A DNA stretch of 64,000 nucleotides, taken from the NCBI RefSeq assembly GCF_019443745.1, contig NZ_CP050948.1, forward strand, positions 3,538,001 through 3,602,000, written 5' to 3'. The position numbers were made by a program, and so were the translations under genes. Source of the stretch: Iamia sp. SCSIO 61187 (GTDB taxonomy: Bacteria > Actinomycetota > Acidimicrobiia > Acidimicrobiales > Iamiaceae). Below, piece after piece: positions 18,264 to 27,404 of the stretch (positions within the stretch are counted from its first letter, which is position 1; each line of letters opens with the position of its first letter). The notes below the pieces were generated by a model. The model saw only the letters and a list, made by a program, of their open reading frames with translations. It made no database searches and was not told the DNA's origin.

Positions 18264-19889
18264 TCAGTCGAGGACGACGAGCCCGCGGCGGAGCGGGATC
18301 CCGAGCGCGGTCGAGGTGCCCCGACCCGGCTCGGTCGTGGACCCCTCCTCGTCCGCGGCCTCCTCGCCCTCGTCGGCGGACGCCTCATCGTCGTCGCCGG
18401 CGGCGGTGGTGCGCTCGGCCAGCAGGCGCCGCTCGGCGACGACGGGGCCGTCCGCCAGGACCTCGACCGACGTCCGCCCCTCGGGCAGGTCGGCCGAGAC
18501 GATGACCTCCCGGCGGGCGCCGGGGTCGAGGGCGAACGAGGTCACCGGCTCCCCGTCCTGGTCGACCAGCGCCGGCGAGGTCTGGCCGTCGCCGAAGGCC
18601 ACCAGCTCGACCTGGACGGCGTCGTCGCCCGGGTTGGTCACGACGATGTGGCTGGCCTCGGCCCCGGGCTCGGCCCCGGCGGCGAAGGCCCACCCCTCGG
18701 CGGCCACGGGCGACCCGGTGGAGGTCGCCTCGCCGAGGTACGGCGCGGGCTGGTCCTCGGCCGCCTCGCCGGCGGCCGAGATCGTCCGCTCGGCGACGAC
18801 GGGGACGTCGTTCTCGGAGCGGACCGTGATCGAGTGGGTGATGCCCAGCGGGACGGTCTCGATGTCGTCGACGTCGAGGACCGCCACCTCCCCGGGCGGC
18901 ACCGTCAGCGGGAAGGCGTCGAGCACGCCGTTGCGGAGCGGGTCGTCGAGGGCGACCTCGACGGCGACGTCGGCGGCCTCCTCCCCGGGGTTGAACACGA
19001 GGACCCGCTCGTGGAGGAACCCGGCCCGGACGCTGGCGGGGAACGCCCACACCCGGCGGGCGGCGGGGACGCCCGGCGTGAGCGTCAGCCCCTCCCGGAG
19101 GAACGTCTCCTCCTCGGCCTCCTCGTCGGTGGTGGCCGCGCCCTGGCCGTCGAAGGTCTGGATGCGGTCGACGACGACCTGGCCGCGGGTCGCCTCGACG
19201 ACGGTGGCGATGACGGCCCGCTCGGTCACCACGGCGGCGACGTCGACGGCGACGAGGGCGCCGGGCCCGACGCGCAGGCCCTGGAGGTCGGCCGGCTCGC
19301 GGACGCCGTCGTCGGTGTGGAACCGCAGGTCGACGCGGGCCTCGCCGGGGTACGGGTTGTAGATCGCCAGGGTGAGGGTGGCGTCGCGGGTGCTGGCCCC
19401 GCTCGGCAGGAGCCAGTGGTCCGACGCCCGTGACGAGCACGGGGCCACGTCGCGGCCGTGCTCGCCGACGACCTCGTGCTCGACCACGACGGTGCCCCCC
19501 TCGACCTGGACCTGGGCCGCGGCCCAGTCGGCCTCGAGCAGGTCGGCGACGCGGACCCGCTCGGTGGTGCGGGCCGGGACCTCGACCCGCTCGACGACGG
19601 GGTCGTCGTCCTCGCCGGCGGCGACGACGTGGACCATGCCCACGGCGTCGGTGTCGCCCACGTTGGCGAGGACGAGGGTGCCGTCGGCCGGGGTGTCGTC
19701 GCCGGCGGACTGGCCGGCGCAGAACCAGGATCCGTCGATGGCGTCGTCGGGGTCGGCGACGGGCAGCAGCGTCGCCGGGTCGACCGGGCCGATGGCGCTG
19801 GTGTCGCGCCCGGACCCGTCGCGGCCGACGATCAGGCCGCCGACCAGGAGGGCGGCGATGAGCACCAGGGGGGGCCAGCGCTTCATCAC
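18264..19889 (-). CDS. DUF5719 family exported protein
   Basis: This 541-residue protein has an N-terminal signal-anchor (RWPPLVLIAALLVGGLIVG), followed by repeated beta-rich segments of about 110 residues with phrases such as VLANVGDT, LAIYNPYPG, VLVFNPGEEAADV and IVVTNPGDDAV. These look like immunoglobulin-like extracellular modules. An acidic low-complexity stretch lies near residues 500-520. It matches the actinobacterial DUF5719 family by layout and by its place immediately after a large glycosyltransferase. Function is unknown; a cell-surface structural or glycan-processing role is inferred. GTG 19889 and ATG 19886 are both possible starts, overlapping the upstream stop. Confidence 0.8.
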   Translation of the reverse strand: MMKRWPPLVLIAALLVGGLIVGRDGSGRDTSAIGPVDPATLLPVADPDDAIDGSWFCAGQSAGDDTPADGTLVLANVGDTDAVGMVHVVAAGEDDDPVVERVEVPARTTERVRVADLLEADWAAAQVQVEGGTVVVEHEVVGEHGRDVAPCSSRASDHWLLPSGASTRDATLTLAIYNPYPGEARVDLRFHTDDGVREPADLQGLRVGPGALVAVDVAAVVTERAVIATVVEATRGQVVVDRIQTFDGQGAATTDEEAEEETFLREGLTLTPGVPAARRVWAFPASVRAGFLHERVLVFNPGEEAADVAVEVALDDPLRNGVLDAFPLTVPPGEVAVLDVDDIETVPLGITHSITVRSENDVPVVAERTISAAGEAAEDQPAPYLGEATSTGSPVAAEGWAFAAGAEPGAEASHIVVTNPGDDAVQVELVAFGDGQTSPALVDQDGEPVTSFALDPGARREVIVSADLPEGRTSVEVLADGPVVAERRLLAERTTAAGDDDEASADEGEEAADEEGSTTEPGRGTSTALGIPLRRGLVVLD

Positions 19890-22800
19890 CGCTCGCCCTC
19901 CTTGCGCCGTCGGCGACGGCCCCGGCGCCCCGCGTCACCCTCGCCCGCGGCCTCGACCGGGGGGGCGTCGGTCGCCGCGGACGTGGCGGCCGTGGCCCGC
20001 TCGGCCAGCCCGGCGACGGCGGCGGCGGCGGCCTCGACGGGATCGACCACGGGGGCCGGTGCCGGCGGCGGCGCGGCCGCCGCCGCGGCGCGGCGCCGGG
20101 CCCCGCTCAGGATGCGACGCCGGGCGAGCAGGGCGACCGCCCAGAGGACGGGCTGCACGAGCACGAGGGCCAGGTGGGTCGCGGGCGTCCGGTACGAGAG
20201 CGTGCCGGTCCCGGCGCCGGGCTCGGCGAAGCGGGCGGCCCAGCCGAAGACCTCGCCGTCGGCCTCCTGGCTCCCGTCGACGTCGAGCTCCCAGCCCTCG
20301 GAGGGGACGGCGGCGACGACGTCGGAGTCGGCCGGGACCTCCAGCCGGTAGCGGTCGTGCTCCGGGCGGGCGGTGACCAGGCCCTCGGCCGCGCTGAGGT
20401 CGACGTCGACGGCCCCGGCGGGTTCGTCGGGCAGCTGGGCCGACGGCACGAGGGTGTGGGCCATCCCCCGCCACGCGGTGTTGCGGTAGACGAGCAGCGA
20501 CCGGTCCGTCACGACCCGCTGGAGGTCGAGCTGGGCATCGAGCATGTCGGTGAGCCACCGCGGCGGCGGGGCGGACACACCGTCGTAGGCCTCCGGCACC
20601 GACCGGGTCGGGACCATGATGTAGCGGACGCCCTCCGGTCCGAGCAGCTCGCCCAGGTGGGCGGTCCGACCGTCGGCGCCGAGGCCGACGAGGTCGATGA
20701 GCCGCTCGGTGCTCTCGTGGCGGCGGCCGGCCCACAGGCTGGTGACGTCGGGCAGCCCGTCGGAGGTGGCGAGGGCGACGTCGTCGTCGTAGCGGTGGGC
20801 GCCGAGCGGCATGACCTCGGGGTCACCGAGCCAGAGGATCCGGGCGTCGCGGTCGCCGTCGGCGGTGAGGGGGGTGGCCGCGAACCGGTTCAGGTCGGCC
20901 TTGGGGACCTTCCACCGCCCGTCGAACACCCCGGGGGCGAGGGTGAGACCGCCGACCAGCACGGCCACGGCGGCCACGATCGAGGCGGCCTGGCGCCAGC
21001 CGAACTGGAAGTGGCGGAGGTCGACCTCGAAGGCGGCCATGCCGAGGGCGGCGCTGAAGGCGAGGGCCGCGGCGGCCGGGACGAGCAGGACCTCGGCGGG
21101 GGGCAGGTCGAAGGGCAGGGCACCCCGCTCGGCGAGGAGCAGGACCGTCCAGCAGGCCAGGGCCACGAACCAGGCCCGGATGGCCCAGGCCAGGCGCCAG
21201 CCGCGCCCGATGACCAGCGGGAGGGCGGCGGCCACGAGGAACGCCCACCCCAGCGGCGTGTTGCCGTACGGCCCGGTCTGGAAGCGGAGGAGCTCGCCGA
21301 TGGGGCGGACGGCGGTCTGGTCGGCGCCGACCACGGCGGCCCACCCGCCCCCGTCGAGGAGCAGCGTGGCGCTCCAGGGGAGGTGGAGGACGACGGCGAC
21401 GACCACCCCGCCCAGGGTGGCGCCGACGGCCTTGAGCAGCCCGGCGGTCCGCCCGGCCACGAGCGATCCGACGACGAGGCCCACGAGCACGACGCCTGCC
21501 AGCGGGATGATGGCGGGGGTGACGGTGGCGCCCAGGGCGAGGGCCACGCCGATCCCCAGGGCCCGGGCGGGGGCGCTGGTGACCGAGTCGATCACCACGT
21601 CGGCGTCCTCGGGCAGGTCCCGCTTGCCGAACGGCGCCAGGGCCATGGTCCGACCCAGCCCCAGCAGCACCCAGGGGATGACGGCGTAGGCGGCCAGGGC
21701 CGACAGGGTGCCGTGGGAGAGGGCGTTGTAGGGCACGGGGATGGCGGCGTAGACGACCACGGCCGCGGCCCCGGCCCGGATCGAGCCGATGGGCCGGCTG
21801 AGGCGCCAGATGCCCACGGGTCCGGCGGCGATGAGGCCGAAGACGAGCAGCTTCCGGGCCACACCGGTGGCGCCCAGGCTGAGCAGGCCACCGAGACCCA
21901 GGGCGCCCACGCCCGTCGGGGATGCGCCCGGCCCCCCGCCGCCGGTGGAGCGCCAGCCCGACAGGTGGTCGCGCAGGAGGTCGAGGGCCGACGCCGGCAC
22001 CGCCGCCATCTCCCCGACGGCGGGCAGGGGCTCGAAGATCAGGTTGCGGCTGCCGATGGCGACCAGCCCGAGGGTGAAGATCACGGCCCCGAGGGCGATC
22101 CGGGTGAGCGGCGCCTGGAAGGTGCCGGTGAGGTCGCGCCCGGTGGCGGCGAGGGCGGCGAGGCGGTCGTCGGCCGAGCCGACCTGGCCCCGCAGGAAGG
22201 CGGTCAGCCGGGCGCTGCCCCGCACCTGCAGCTCGCGGACCTCGGCGTCGGGCACCGCCCGGGATCGGGCGATGGCGCGCCGCCGGCGGCGCAGGGCGCC
22301 GATCCGGCGCAGGTTCCACGTCCAGGCGCCGGCGACGTCGGCGGCGTGGCGCACCCGACCGGTGACGAGCACGCCGACGGCCTCGATCACGGCCAGGACC
22401 AGCGCCTGGGGCACGACCCGGACCAGGTGCGACCACCGGTAGCACGACAGCAGGGACCGGACCCGGTGGCGCTGCTGGAGCCGGCGACGGTCGTCGACCG
22501 GCCGGCGCGTGGCCAGGGCCTCGAGGTGGCGGACCCTCGCCGAGGGCACGACGAGCACCCGGGCCCCGACCACGTGCGCCCGCCAGCACAGGTCGACGTC
22601 CTCGCCGTGGAAGGTCATGCCGGGGTCGAACCCGCCGAGCGTGGCGAACAGGTCGGCGCGCACGAGCATGACGCCGCCGGCGACGTAGAAGACGTCGCGC
22701 ACCGCGTCGTGCTGCTCCTGGTCGAGCTCGCCGGGCTCGGCCGACGGGGCCGGGACACCGGTCTTGTCGATGGCGCCGCCGACGGATCGGATCCGACGGG

Positions 22801-23257
22801 GGTCGTGCCAGTCGACCAGCTTGGGGCCGAGCACGCCGCCGTTGGTCCGGAACGCCTCCTCGACGAGGGCCCGCACCGCGCCGCGCGCCAGGGCCACGTC
22901 GTCGTGGCACAGCAGGTGGAAGGCGGCCCCCTCCACGAGGTCGAGGACCTGGTTGGCGGCGGCGCCGAACCCGGGGTCGTGGTCCAGGCGCTTGATGCGG
23001 GCGTCGGGGAGGACGGCGGCCACCCGGGCCGACGGGTCCTCGGCGCTGGCGGTGTCGACCACGAGCACCGAGAGGGCCTCGTAGGTCTGGGCCGCGAACG
23101 AGCGCAGCACCTCCTCGAACCACGGCCCGGGGTCGTGGGTGACGATCACCGCGACCACCGCCGGGGCGGCCGGGGAGCCGGGCTCGCCCGGCGGTTCCCG
23201 CTTCCCCAGCGGGACCGGCGGCGGCGCGTCGGCGGCGGGGGGTGCGACGTCACTCAC
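19886..23257 (-). CDS. Bipartite glycosyltransferase: GT2 domain plus large membrane domain
   Basis: In this 1123-residue protein, residues about 30-300 form a family 2 glycosyltransferase: VVAVIVTHDPGPWFEEVL, VLVVDTAS, LLCHDDVAL for the metal site, and FHGEDVDLCWR as the catalytic-base region. Residues about 380-800 hold some 10-12 helices, followed by an extracytoplasmic C-terminal domain and a last helix before an Ala/Pro-rich, basic tail. The same gene-DUF5719 pair is conserved in actinobacteria, often near whiB and manB, and is assumed to build a cell-envelope glycan. Start GTG 23257 has TAGGTT (plus strand 23267-23272) nine bases upstream. Its stop overlaps the DUF5719 start. Acceptor and sugar are not predictable. 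Confidence 0.85.
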   Translation of the reverse strand: MSDVAPPAADAPPPVPLGKREPPGEPGSPAAPAVVAVIVTHDPGPWFEEVLRSFAAQTYEALSVLVVDTASAEDPSARVAAVLPDARIKRLDHDPGFGAAANQVLDLVEGAAFHLLCHDDVALARGAVRALVEEAFRTNGGVLGPKLVDWHDPRRIRSVGGAIDKTGVPAPSAEPGELDQEQHDAVRDVFYVAGGVMLVRADLFATLGGFDPGMTFHGEDVDLCWRAHVVGARVLVVPSARVRHLEALATRRPVDDRRRLQQRHRVRSLLSCYRWSHLVRVVPQALVLAVIEAVGVLVTGRVRHAADVAGAWTWNLRRIGALRRRRRAIARSRAVPDAEVRELQVRGSARLTAFLRGQVGSADDRLAALAATGRDLTGTFQAPLTRIALGAVIFTLGLVAIGSRNLIFEPLPAVGEMAAVPASALDLLRDHLSGWRSTGGGGPGASPTGVGALGLGGLLSLGATGVARKLLVFGLIAAGPVGIWRLSRPIGSIRAGAAAVVVYAAIPVPYNALSHGTLSALAAYAVIPWVLLGLGRTMALAPFGKRDLPEDADVVIDSVTSAPARALGIGVALALGATVTPAIIPLAGVVLVGLVVGSLVAGRTAGLLKAVGATLGGVVVAVVLHLPWSATLLLDGGGWAAVVGADQTAVRPIGELLRFQTGPYGNTPLGWAFLVAAALPLVIGRGWRLAWAIRAWFVALACWTVLLLAERGALPFDLPPAEVLLVPAAAALAFSAALGMAAFEVDLRHFQFGWRQAASIVAAVAVLVGGLTLAPGVFDGRWKVPKADLNRFAATPLTADGDRDARILWLGDPEVMPLGAHRYDDDVALATSDGLPDVTSLWAGRRHESTERLIDLVGLGADGRTAHLGELLGPEGVRYIMVPTRSVPEAYDGVSAPPPRWLTDMLDAQLDLQRVVTDRSLLVYRNTAWRGMAHTLVPSAQLPDEPAGAVDVDLSAAEGLVTARPEHDRYRLEVPADSDVVAAVPSEGWELDVDGSQEADGEVFGWAARFAEPGAGTGTLSYRTPATHLALVLVQPVLWAVALLARRRILSGARRRAAAAAAPPPAPAPVVDPVEAAAAAVAGLAERATAATSAATDAPPVEAAGEGDAGRRGRRRRRKEGER

Positions 23258-23334
23258 GGGCGCGCCAACCTACCGCCTACCCCTCCCCGGCCCGGGTACC
23301 CCCGGGCCCACCCGCGGCCCGGTGAGACGGCAAT

Positions 23335-23348
23335 CACACGGTCGTGTG
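23335..23348. promoter_or_regulatory. Palindromic operator candidate
   Basis: CACACG-GT-CGTGTG, a perfect inverted repeat whose right edge is one base before the -35 hexamer at 23350. It is placed to bind a dimeric regulator of the phasin-like gene or of the divergent glycosyltransferase gene. Confidence 0.45.
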
Positions 23349-23349
23349 C

Positions 23350-23378
23350 TTGCAACTGTTATGCAAGGTGCGTACCCT
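23350..23378 (+). promoter_or_regulatory. Sigma-70-like promoter of the phasin-like gene
   Basis: TTGCAA (23350-23355), a 17-base spacer and TACCCT (23373-23378). The expected start is about 30 bases before the ATG, leaving a short leader that contains a Shine-Dalgarno. This is the clearest two-box promoter in the window. TTGCA/TGCAA also form an inverted repeat across the spacer. Confidence 0.6.
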
Positions 23379-23414
23379 GGCGAGCAGACACCACGAACCG
23401 ACGAGGAGCATCCG

Positions 23415-23888
23415 ATGCCCGAGATCACCACCGACGACGTCACCAAGATCGCCAAGGACGCCCTCTACGTGGGCGTGGGCGCCGGCGTCATCGCCTTCCA
23501 GAAGGCCCAGGTCCAGCGGGTCGAGCTGACCAAGGCCGTCACCGCCCAGGTGGCCGAGGCCCGCACCCGCATCGACGACCTCGGCGGCACCGCCGAGAGC
23601 CTCCTCACCGAGGTCCGGGCCCGCATCGAGGCCCTCCTCGGCTCGCTCGACGCCGACGACGTCGTCAACGACGCCAAGACCCGCCTCGAGGTGCTCGCCA
23701 GCACCCTCGACGGCCGGGTGAAGCTCGTCGAGGAGCGCCTCGACTCCGTCGAGGAGCGCGTCGAGGCCGTCCTCGACGACCTCGAGGCCAAGCTCCCCGA
23801 GCAGGCTCGCGAGGTCGTCAAGCAGGCCCGCGAGGCCGCCCGCGACGCTCGCGAGCAGGTCCGCGCCGCCGTCGGCCGCGCCGCCTGA
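23415..23888 (+). CDS. Phasin/apolipoprotein-like helical protein
   Basis: This 157-residue, almost entirely helical protein has a short hydrophobic, Gly-rich segment near residues 15-30 (ALYVGVGAGVIAFQKAQ). A long amphipathic coiled coil rich in Glu, Arg, Ala and Val follows (VKLVEERLDSVEERVEAVL). It has no Cys or Trp. The look is that of phasins, heparin-binding-hemagglutinin-like proteins or other lipid-surface-binding helices in actinobacteria; no family can be fixed by eye. GAGGAGC precedes ATG 23415, so it is leadered, unlike most neighbours, and it has a strong promoter and terminator of its own. High expression is a fair inference. Confidence 0.75.
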   Translation: MPEITTDDVTKIAKDALYVGVGAGVIAFQKAQVQRVELTKAVTAQVAEARTRIDDLGGTAESLLTEVRARIEALLGSLDADDVVNDAKTRLEVLASTLDGRVKLVEERLDSVEERVEAVLDDLEAKLPEQAREVVKQAREAARDAREQVRAAVGRAA

Positions 23889-23916
23889 GCCACTCGACCG
23901 CGAGTCGGTCCCGCCC

Positions 23917-23954
23917 GACGAAGACCCGGATCCCCCCTGGTCCGGGTCTTCGTC
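23917..23954. terminator. Strong hairpin between convergent genes
   Basis: A perfect 14-bp stem (GACGAAGACCCGGA with its complement at 23941-23954) and a 10-base loop. It stands between the phasin-like stop and the converging FG-GAP gene stop and probably serves both. Confidence 0.8.
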
Positions 23955-23966
23955 GCGCCCGGCCCG

Positions 23967-26123
23967 CTACAGGACCCGTCCCCGGTACTCGGTGGTGTTG
24001 AGGAACATCTCGATCAGCCGGTGCGACGATGTGCCCGCCCGCATCCGGTCGACCCAGAAGGCCCACCCCCCCGGCTCGGGCGCCCGGTCGAGCAGGCCGA
24101 TGTAGGCCATGGCCACCTCCACCGGGACGGCGAGGTGCGCCTGCGCCGAGGACGACCCGCTGAGCTGGGCGACCCACCCGGCCTGGCCCCGCTGGTCGAT
24201 GACCGACCGGGCCGTGCTGCGCTCGCCGGCGGTGGGCGTGCGGCCGGTCAGGCGGGGGAACACGGCGTCGATGAGGGCGGCGTCGGTCTGCGGCGCCAGC
24301 TGGTCGAGCTGGGTCTGGGCCACGTCGGCGAGGGGGACGTCCTGCTGGAGGGCTTCCATCCCGGCCCGGATCTCGTCGGCCGGGCCGGGCGGACCGGTCT
24401 CCAGCCCCATGTGGACGCGCACCACCGGGGCGGCGACCCCTTCGAACTCGCCGCTGTTCATGAAGCCCCGGATGACCCGGGGGCCCGACCACGTGGTGCG
24501 CAGGCGGGCCGTCCAGAAGGCGGCGCCGTCGGCGTCGAGCTCCCGCCCGAGCAGGTCGCGGTACTGCTGGGCCACGAACGGGCGGCCGCAGGCGAAGGGG
24601 TGCCAGGGGGCCCGGTCCGCCTGCACCGAGTCCCGGCGGGGGCCCCGCTTGAAGGCGGGCCAGTCCTCGGCGCACAGCGGCGCGTCGGTGGTGAACACGG
24701 CCGTGCGCACGATGTCGCCGGCGCGCTCGGGTCCGGTGTGCCCGCCCACCCGGTAGAAGGCGGACTGGGCGATGATCGTCCGGCCGCCGAGCTCGGCGAT
24801 GGAGGGCACCGCCGCGGTGTGCAGGTTGCCGTAGCTCCCGGGCAGCCGGTGCCCGGCCTCGAGCGAGCGGTCGCGCCCGTCGTAGACCCGCAGCTCCACC
24901 CCCGAGGTGGCGACGACCTCCTGGACGCCGTCGTCGTCGACGTCGGCGATGGTGACGCCGCTGTGGGAGACGTAGCCGCCGCACCGAGATCGGTCGTTGG
25001 CGTTGCAGGTGACCCACCGGCGGGCGCCGTCGGCCTCGAAGGCGTCGAGGTAGCCCGTCTCGGTGTTGACGACGACCTCGCGGGCCCCGTCACCGTCGAT
25101 GTCGCCCACCGCGGGCTGCTGCACCACCTGGCCCTGGGTCACGACCGGCCAACCCCGCACCCGGGTCCGGGTCCGCAGGGTGACGGCGTGGACGAGGCGG
25201 CTGGCGGCGGACGGGGCGAAGTTGGAGCCGGTGCCGAACACCGCGTCCCAGCTCCCGTCGCCGTCCAGGTCGGTGATCACGGGCGAGGACCAGATGGTCT
25301 GGCCCGGGAACGACATGGGGTAGCCCGAGACGCGGCTGCCGTTGGCCCCGTGGAGGGCCCACAGGAGGCCACCGCCGGGGACGCCGAGGTTGTTGCCGGC
25401 GTAGATGTCCCCCCCGAGGACCACCTCGGGTCGGCCGTTGCGGTCGAGGTCGACGATGGCCGGCGAGGACCACAGGGTGTCCTCGAGGAACGCCCGCCAC
25501 AGGAGGGTGCCGCCCGCGCTCCACGCGTAGACCGAGTGGTCGAAGCTCGCGGCGATGATGTCCTTGCGGCCGTCGCCGTTGACGTCGCCGATGGTCGGGG
25601 TGGCGAAGAAGCCGTCGGGGCGGCAGTCGACCCCCGGCGGGCAGTGCTGCGGCGCCCCCTGGCGGAACGTGCGGATGACGCCACCGGTCTGGCCGTTCAG
25701 CAGGACGACTCGGCCGTCCATGGTGGCGGCGACGACGTCCGGCCTGCCGTTCCCGTCGACGTCGTCGACGACGGGCGAGGCGTGGATCTCGGTGGCACCG
25801 AGGGCGCGCTGCCAGAGGCGGGCGCCGGTGTCGAGGCGGGTCGCGGTGATGGTGCCGTCGGGGGCCGCCACCACCAGCTCGGGCTGGTCGTTCCCGTCGA
25901 GGTCGGCGAGCGTCGGGGACGAGAACCGCTCGCGGGTGCCCGTCGAGGTGGCCCGGGTGGCGAACTGGACGTCGACCGTCCGCTGGAGCCGCAAGGTGGC
26001 GTCGGCGGCGCCGGCCGGCGCCGGTGGGGCGGTGGGGCCGGCGACGGCGGATGTGACGCCCAGCAGCAGGGCCCCCAGGGCGACGACGAGGCGGCGGGTG
26101 GCGGGGCGGCGACGATCGATCAT
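23967..26123 (-). CDS. Secreted FG-GAP/VCBS repeat protein with C-terminal DUF4214 repeats
   Basis: This 718-residue exported protein has a signal peptide at residues 1-40 (RLVVALGALLLGVTSAVAG). About seven FG-GAP-like blades follow, each with a calcium loop of the DxDxDG type (LADLDGNDQPE, DDVDGNGRPD, GDVNGDGRKD, VDLDRNGRPE, TDLDGDGSWD, GDIDGDGARE, ADVDDDGVQE), forming a beta-propeller. From about residue 500 there are two to three DUF4214-like units (FVAQQYRDLLGRELDADGAA; AYIGLLDRAPEPGG). Several Cys pairs may form disulfides. ATG 26123 overlaps the stop of the SpoIID-like gene (ATGA). The role is probably extracellular binding or display; the ligand is unknown. Confidence 0.88.
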   Translation of the reverse strand: MIDRRRPATRRLVVALGALLLGVTSAVAGPTAPPAPAGAADATLRLQRTVDVQFATRATSTGTRERFSSPTLADLDGNDQPELVVAAPDGTITATRLDTGARLWQRALGATEIHASPVVDDVDGNGRPDVVAATMDGRVVLLNGQTGGVIRTFRQGAPQHCPPGVDCRPDGFFATPTIGDVNGDGRKDIIAASFDHSVYAWSAGGTLLWRAFLEDTLWSSPAIVDLDRNGRPEVVLGGDIYAGNNLGVPGGGLLWALHGANGSRVSGYPMSFPGQTIWSSPVITDLDGDGSWDAVFGTGSNFAPSAASRLVHAVTLRTRTRVRGWPVVTQGQVVQQPAVGDIDGDGAREVVVNTETGYLDAFEADGARRWVTCNANDRSRCGGYVSHSGVTIADVDDDGVQEVVATSGVELRVYDGRDRSLEAGHRLPGSYGNLHTAAVPSIAELGGRTIIAQSAFYRVGGHTGPERAGDIVRTAVFTTDAPLCAEDWPAFKRGPRRDSVQADRAPWHPFACGRPFVAQQYRDLLGRELDADGAAFWTARLRTTWSGPRVIRGFMNSGEFEGVAAPVVRVHMGLETGPPGPADEIRAGMEALQQDVPLADVAQTQLDQLAPQTDAALIDAVFPRLTGRTPTAGERSTARSVIDQRGQAGWVAQLSGSSSAQAHLAVPVEVAMAYIGLLDRAPEPGGWAFWVDRMRAGTSSHRLIEMFLNTTEYRGRVL

Positions 26124-27349
26124 GCGGTGAACCAGCTGCTCTTGAGGGAGAACAGCGCTCGGAGCTGCTCCCCGGTGAGGGTGACGTTGCCGCCGCTGAA
26201 GAGGGCCCGGACGGACGTGACCCGCCCACCCCAGTCCCCTCCGCCCGAGCGGGCCCACGAGTCGAAGCCGGAGAAGGTCCCCATGTCCCGACCCTGGCGG
26301 CGGTCGAAGGCGGCCTCGACAGCTGCCCGGGAGACGGTGACGGACCAGCTGTGGCTGGTGTTGCCGGCGATGTCGTCGCCGTCGTCGACGACCACGGGGA
26401 AGGCGCCCCCTGCGGTGCGGCCGCCGCTGGACGCGCCGAACTCGGTGCGGGCGATGCGGCCGTCGGGGAACGTCCGCACCTGGCCGGCGGTGGCGGCGAT
26501 GGCTGCGTTGGTCCGGCGGTCCTCGTGGGGGACGACGGTGGACGATCCCGAGGCCCGGCGGCCGTAGCCGGCGTAGGCCTGGCAGGCCGAGGTGTCGCAG
26601 GTGGTGGCCCAGCTGCCCCACCGGGTGTCGCCCGACAGGGCGTAGGACCGGGCGGCGACGGCCTGGGCCCGCACGGCGGCGGCGCCACGGCCACCGCCGG
26701 CGTCGGCCCACGACGGCGACATCTCCTTGGGCACGATCGAGCGCAGCATCGACTCGATGTGCACCTCGTTCACGGTCACGATCGTCCCGAGGGCCTCCAC
26801 GGCGCGGACGATGCCCCGGTAGTACGTCACCCCGGTGGACGTGCAGAGCTGCATCATGCGGTCGACGTCGTCGCCCTGCGGCAGGGAGGTCCGGACGGTG
26901 ACGGCGCCGGCCTGGCGATCGCCGACGTGGGTCCACGGCCCCCCGCAGCCCGAGCCCCGGTACACCCGGAACCGGCCGGCGCCGAGGCGGGCGATGCGGA
27001 CGGCTCCGACGTCGGCGCCGTAGCCGTCGACCCGCAGGGCGGCGTCGCCCTGGGTCACGATCAGGTCCCGGCCCTTGGTGGCGGTCAGGTACACCCGCTG
27101 CTGGGTGGCGGGCACGGCGGTCGTGCGGGTGCCGCCGTAGAAGTGGTCGAGGATGCGGCCGCCGCCCCACCCGTGGTCGACGGCGTAGCCCAGCGCCCCC
27201 CACTGGCCCATCCCCCGCCCGTGGCCCCAGCCGTGGCCCTGGAAGACGACCTGCTCGGGAGGGGTGCACGCCGCCAGCGGCGCCAGGGCGAGCAGGGTGA
27301 CGAGCCCCAGCGCGGCGCGACGGAGCAGACGGCGTGGGGGGCGAGCCAT
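26120..27349 (-). CDS. SpoIID/LytB-domain lipoprotein
   Basis: This 409-residue protein has a basic N-terminus, a hydrophobic signal and the lipobox LAAC (Cys near residue 28), predicting a lipoprotein. It then reads FQGHGWGHGRGMGQWGALGYA, a SpoIID-related repeat, and the main SpoIID region around residues 190-330 (VNEVHIESMLRSIVPKEMSP, VRAQAVAARSYAL, TEFGASSGGRTAGG). SpoIID of Bacillus is a peptidoglycan lytic transglycosylase; the Glu and the ARSYAL helix of that fold are present. A peptidoglycan-cleaving role at the cell surface is likely. It is the first gene of a coupled pair with the FG-GAP/DUF4214 protein. This organism group is not known to sporulate, so sporulation is not implied. 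Confidence 0.88.
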   Translation of the reverse strand: MARPPRRLLRRAALGLVTLLALAPLAACTPPEQVVFQGHGWGHGRGMGQWGALGYAVDHGWGGGRILDHFYGGTRTTAVPATQQRVYLTATKGRDLIVTQGDAALRVDGYGADVGAVRIARLGAGRFRVYRGSGCGGPWTHVGDRQAGAVTVRTSLPQGDDVDRMMQLCTSTGVTYYRGIVRAVEALGTIVTVNEVHIESMLRSIVPKEMSPSWADAGGGRGAAAVRAQAVAARSYALSGDTRWGSWATTCDTSACQAYAGYGRRASGSSTVVPHEDRRTNAAIAATAGQVRTFPDGRIARTEFGASSGGRTAGGAFPVVVDDGDDIAGNTSHSWSVTVSRAAVEAAFDRRQGRDMGTFSGFDSWARSGGGDWGGRVTSVRALFSGGNVTLTGEQLRALFSLKSSWFTA

Positions 27350-27361
27350 CCCCCACCATCG

Positions 27362-27396
27362 GCCCCTCTCCGGGGGGGTTGAGCCCGGAGAGGGGC
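27362..27396 (-). terminator. Hairpin after the SnoaL-like gene
   Basis: A 13-bp perfect stem (GCCCCTCTCCGGG at 27362-27374 with 27384-27396) and a 9-base loop, 8 bases past the SnoaL-like stop and just before the SpoIID gene. Confidence 0.7.
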
Positions 27397-27404
27397 GGGG
27401 GCGG

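Noticed and set aside
20174-24001. 1275-codon plus-strand open frame
   Set aside because: It is antisense to the large glycosyltransferase and runs through the phasin-like gene in another frame. No recognisable motif; composition is typical of shadow frames.
26120-27349. Sporulation role for the SpoIID-like protein
   Set aside because: No other sporulation gene is present and the domain is widespread in non-spore-formers.
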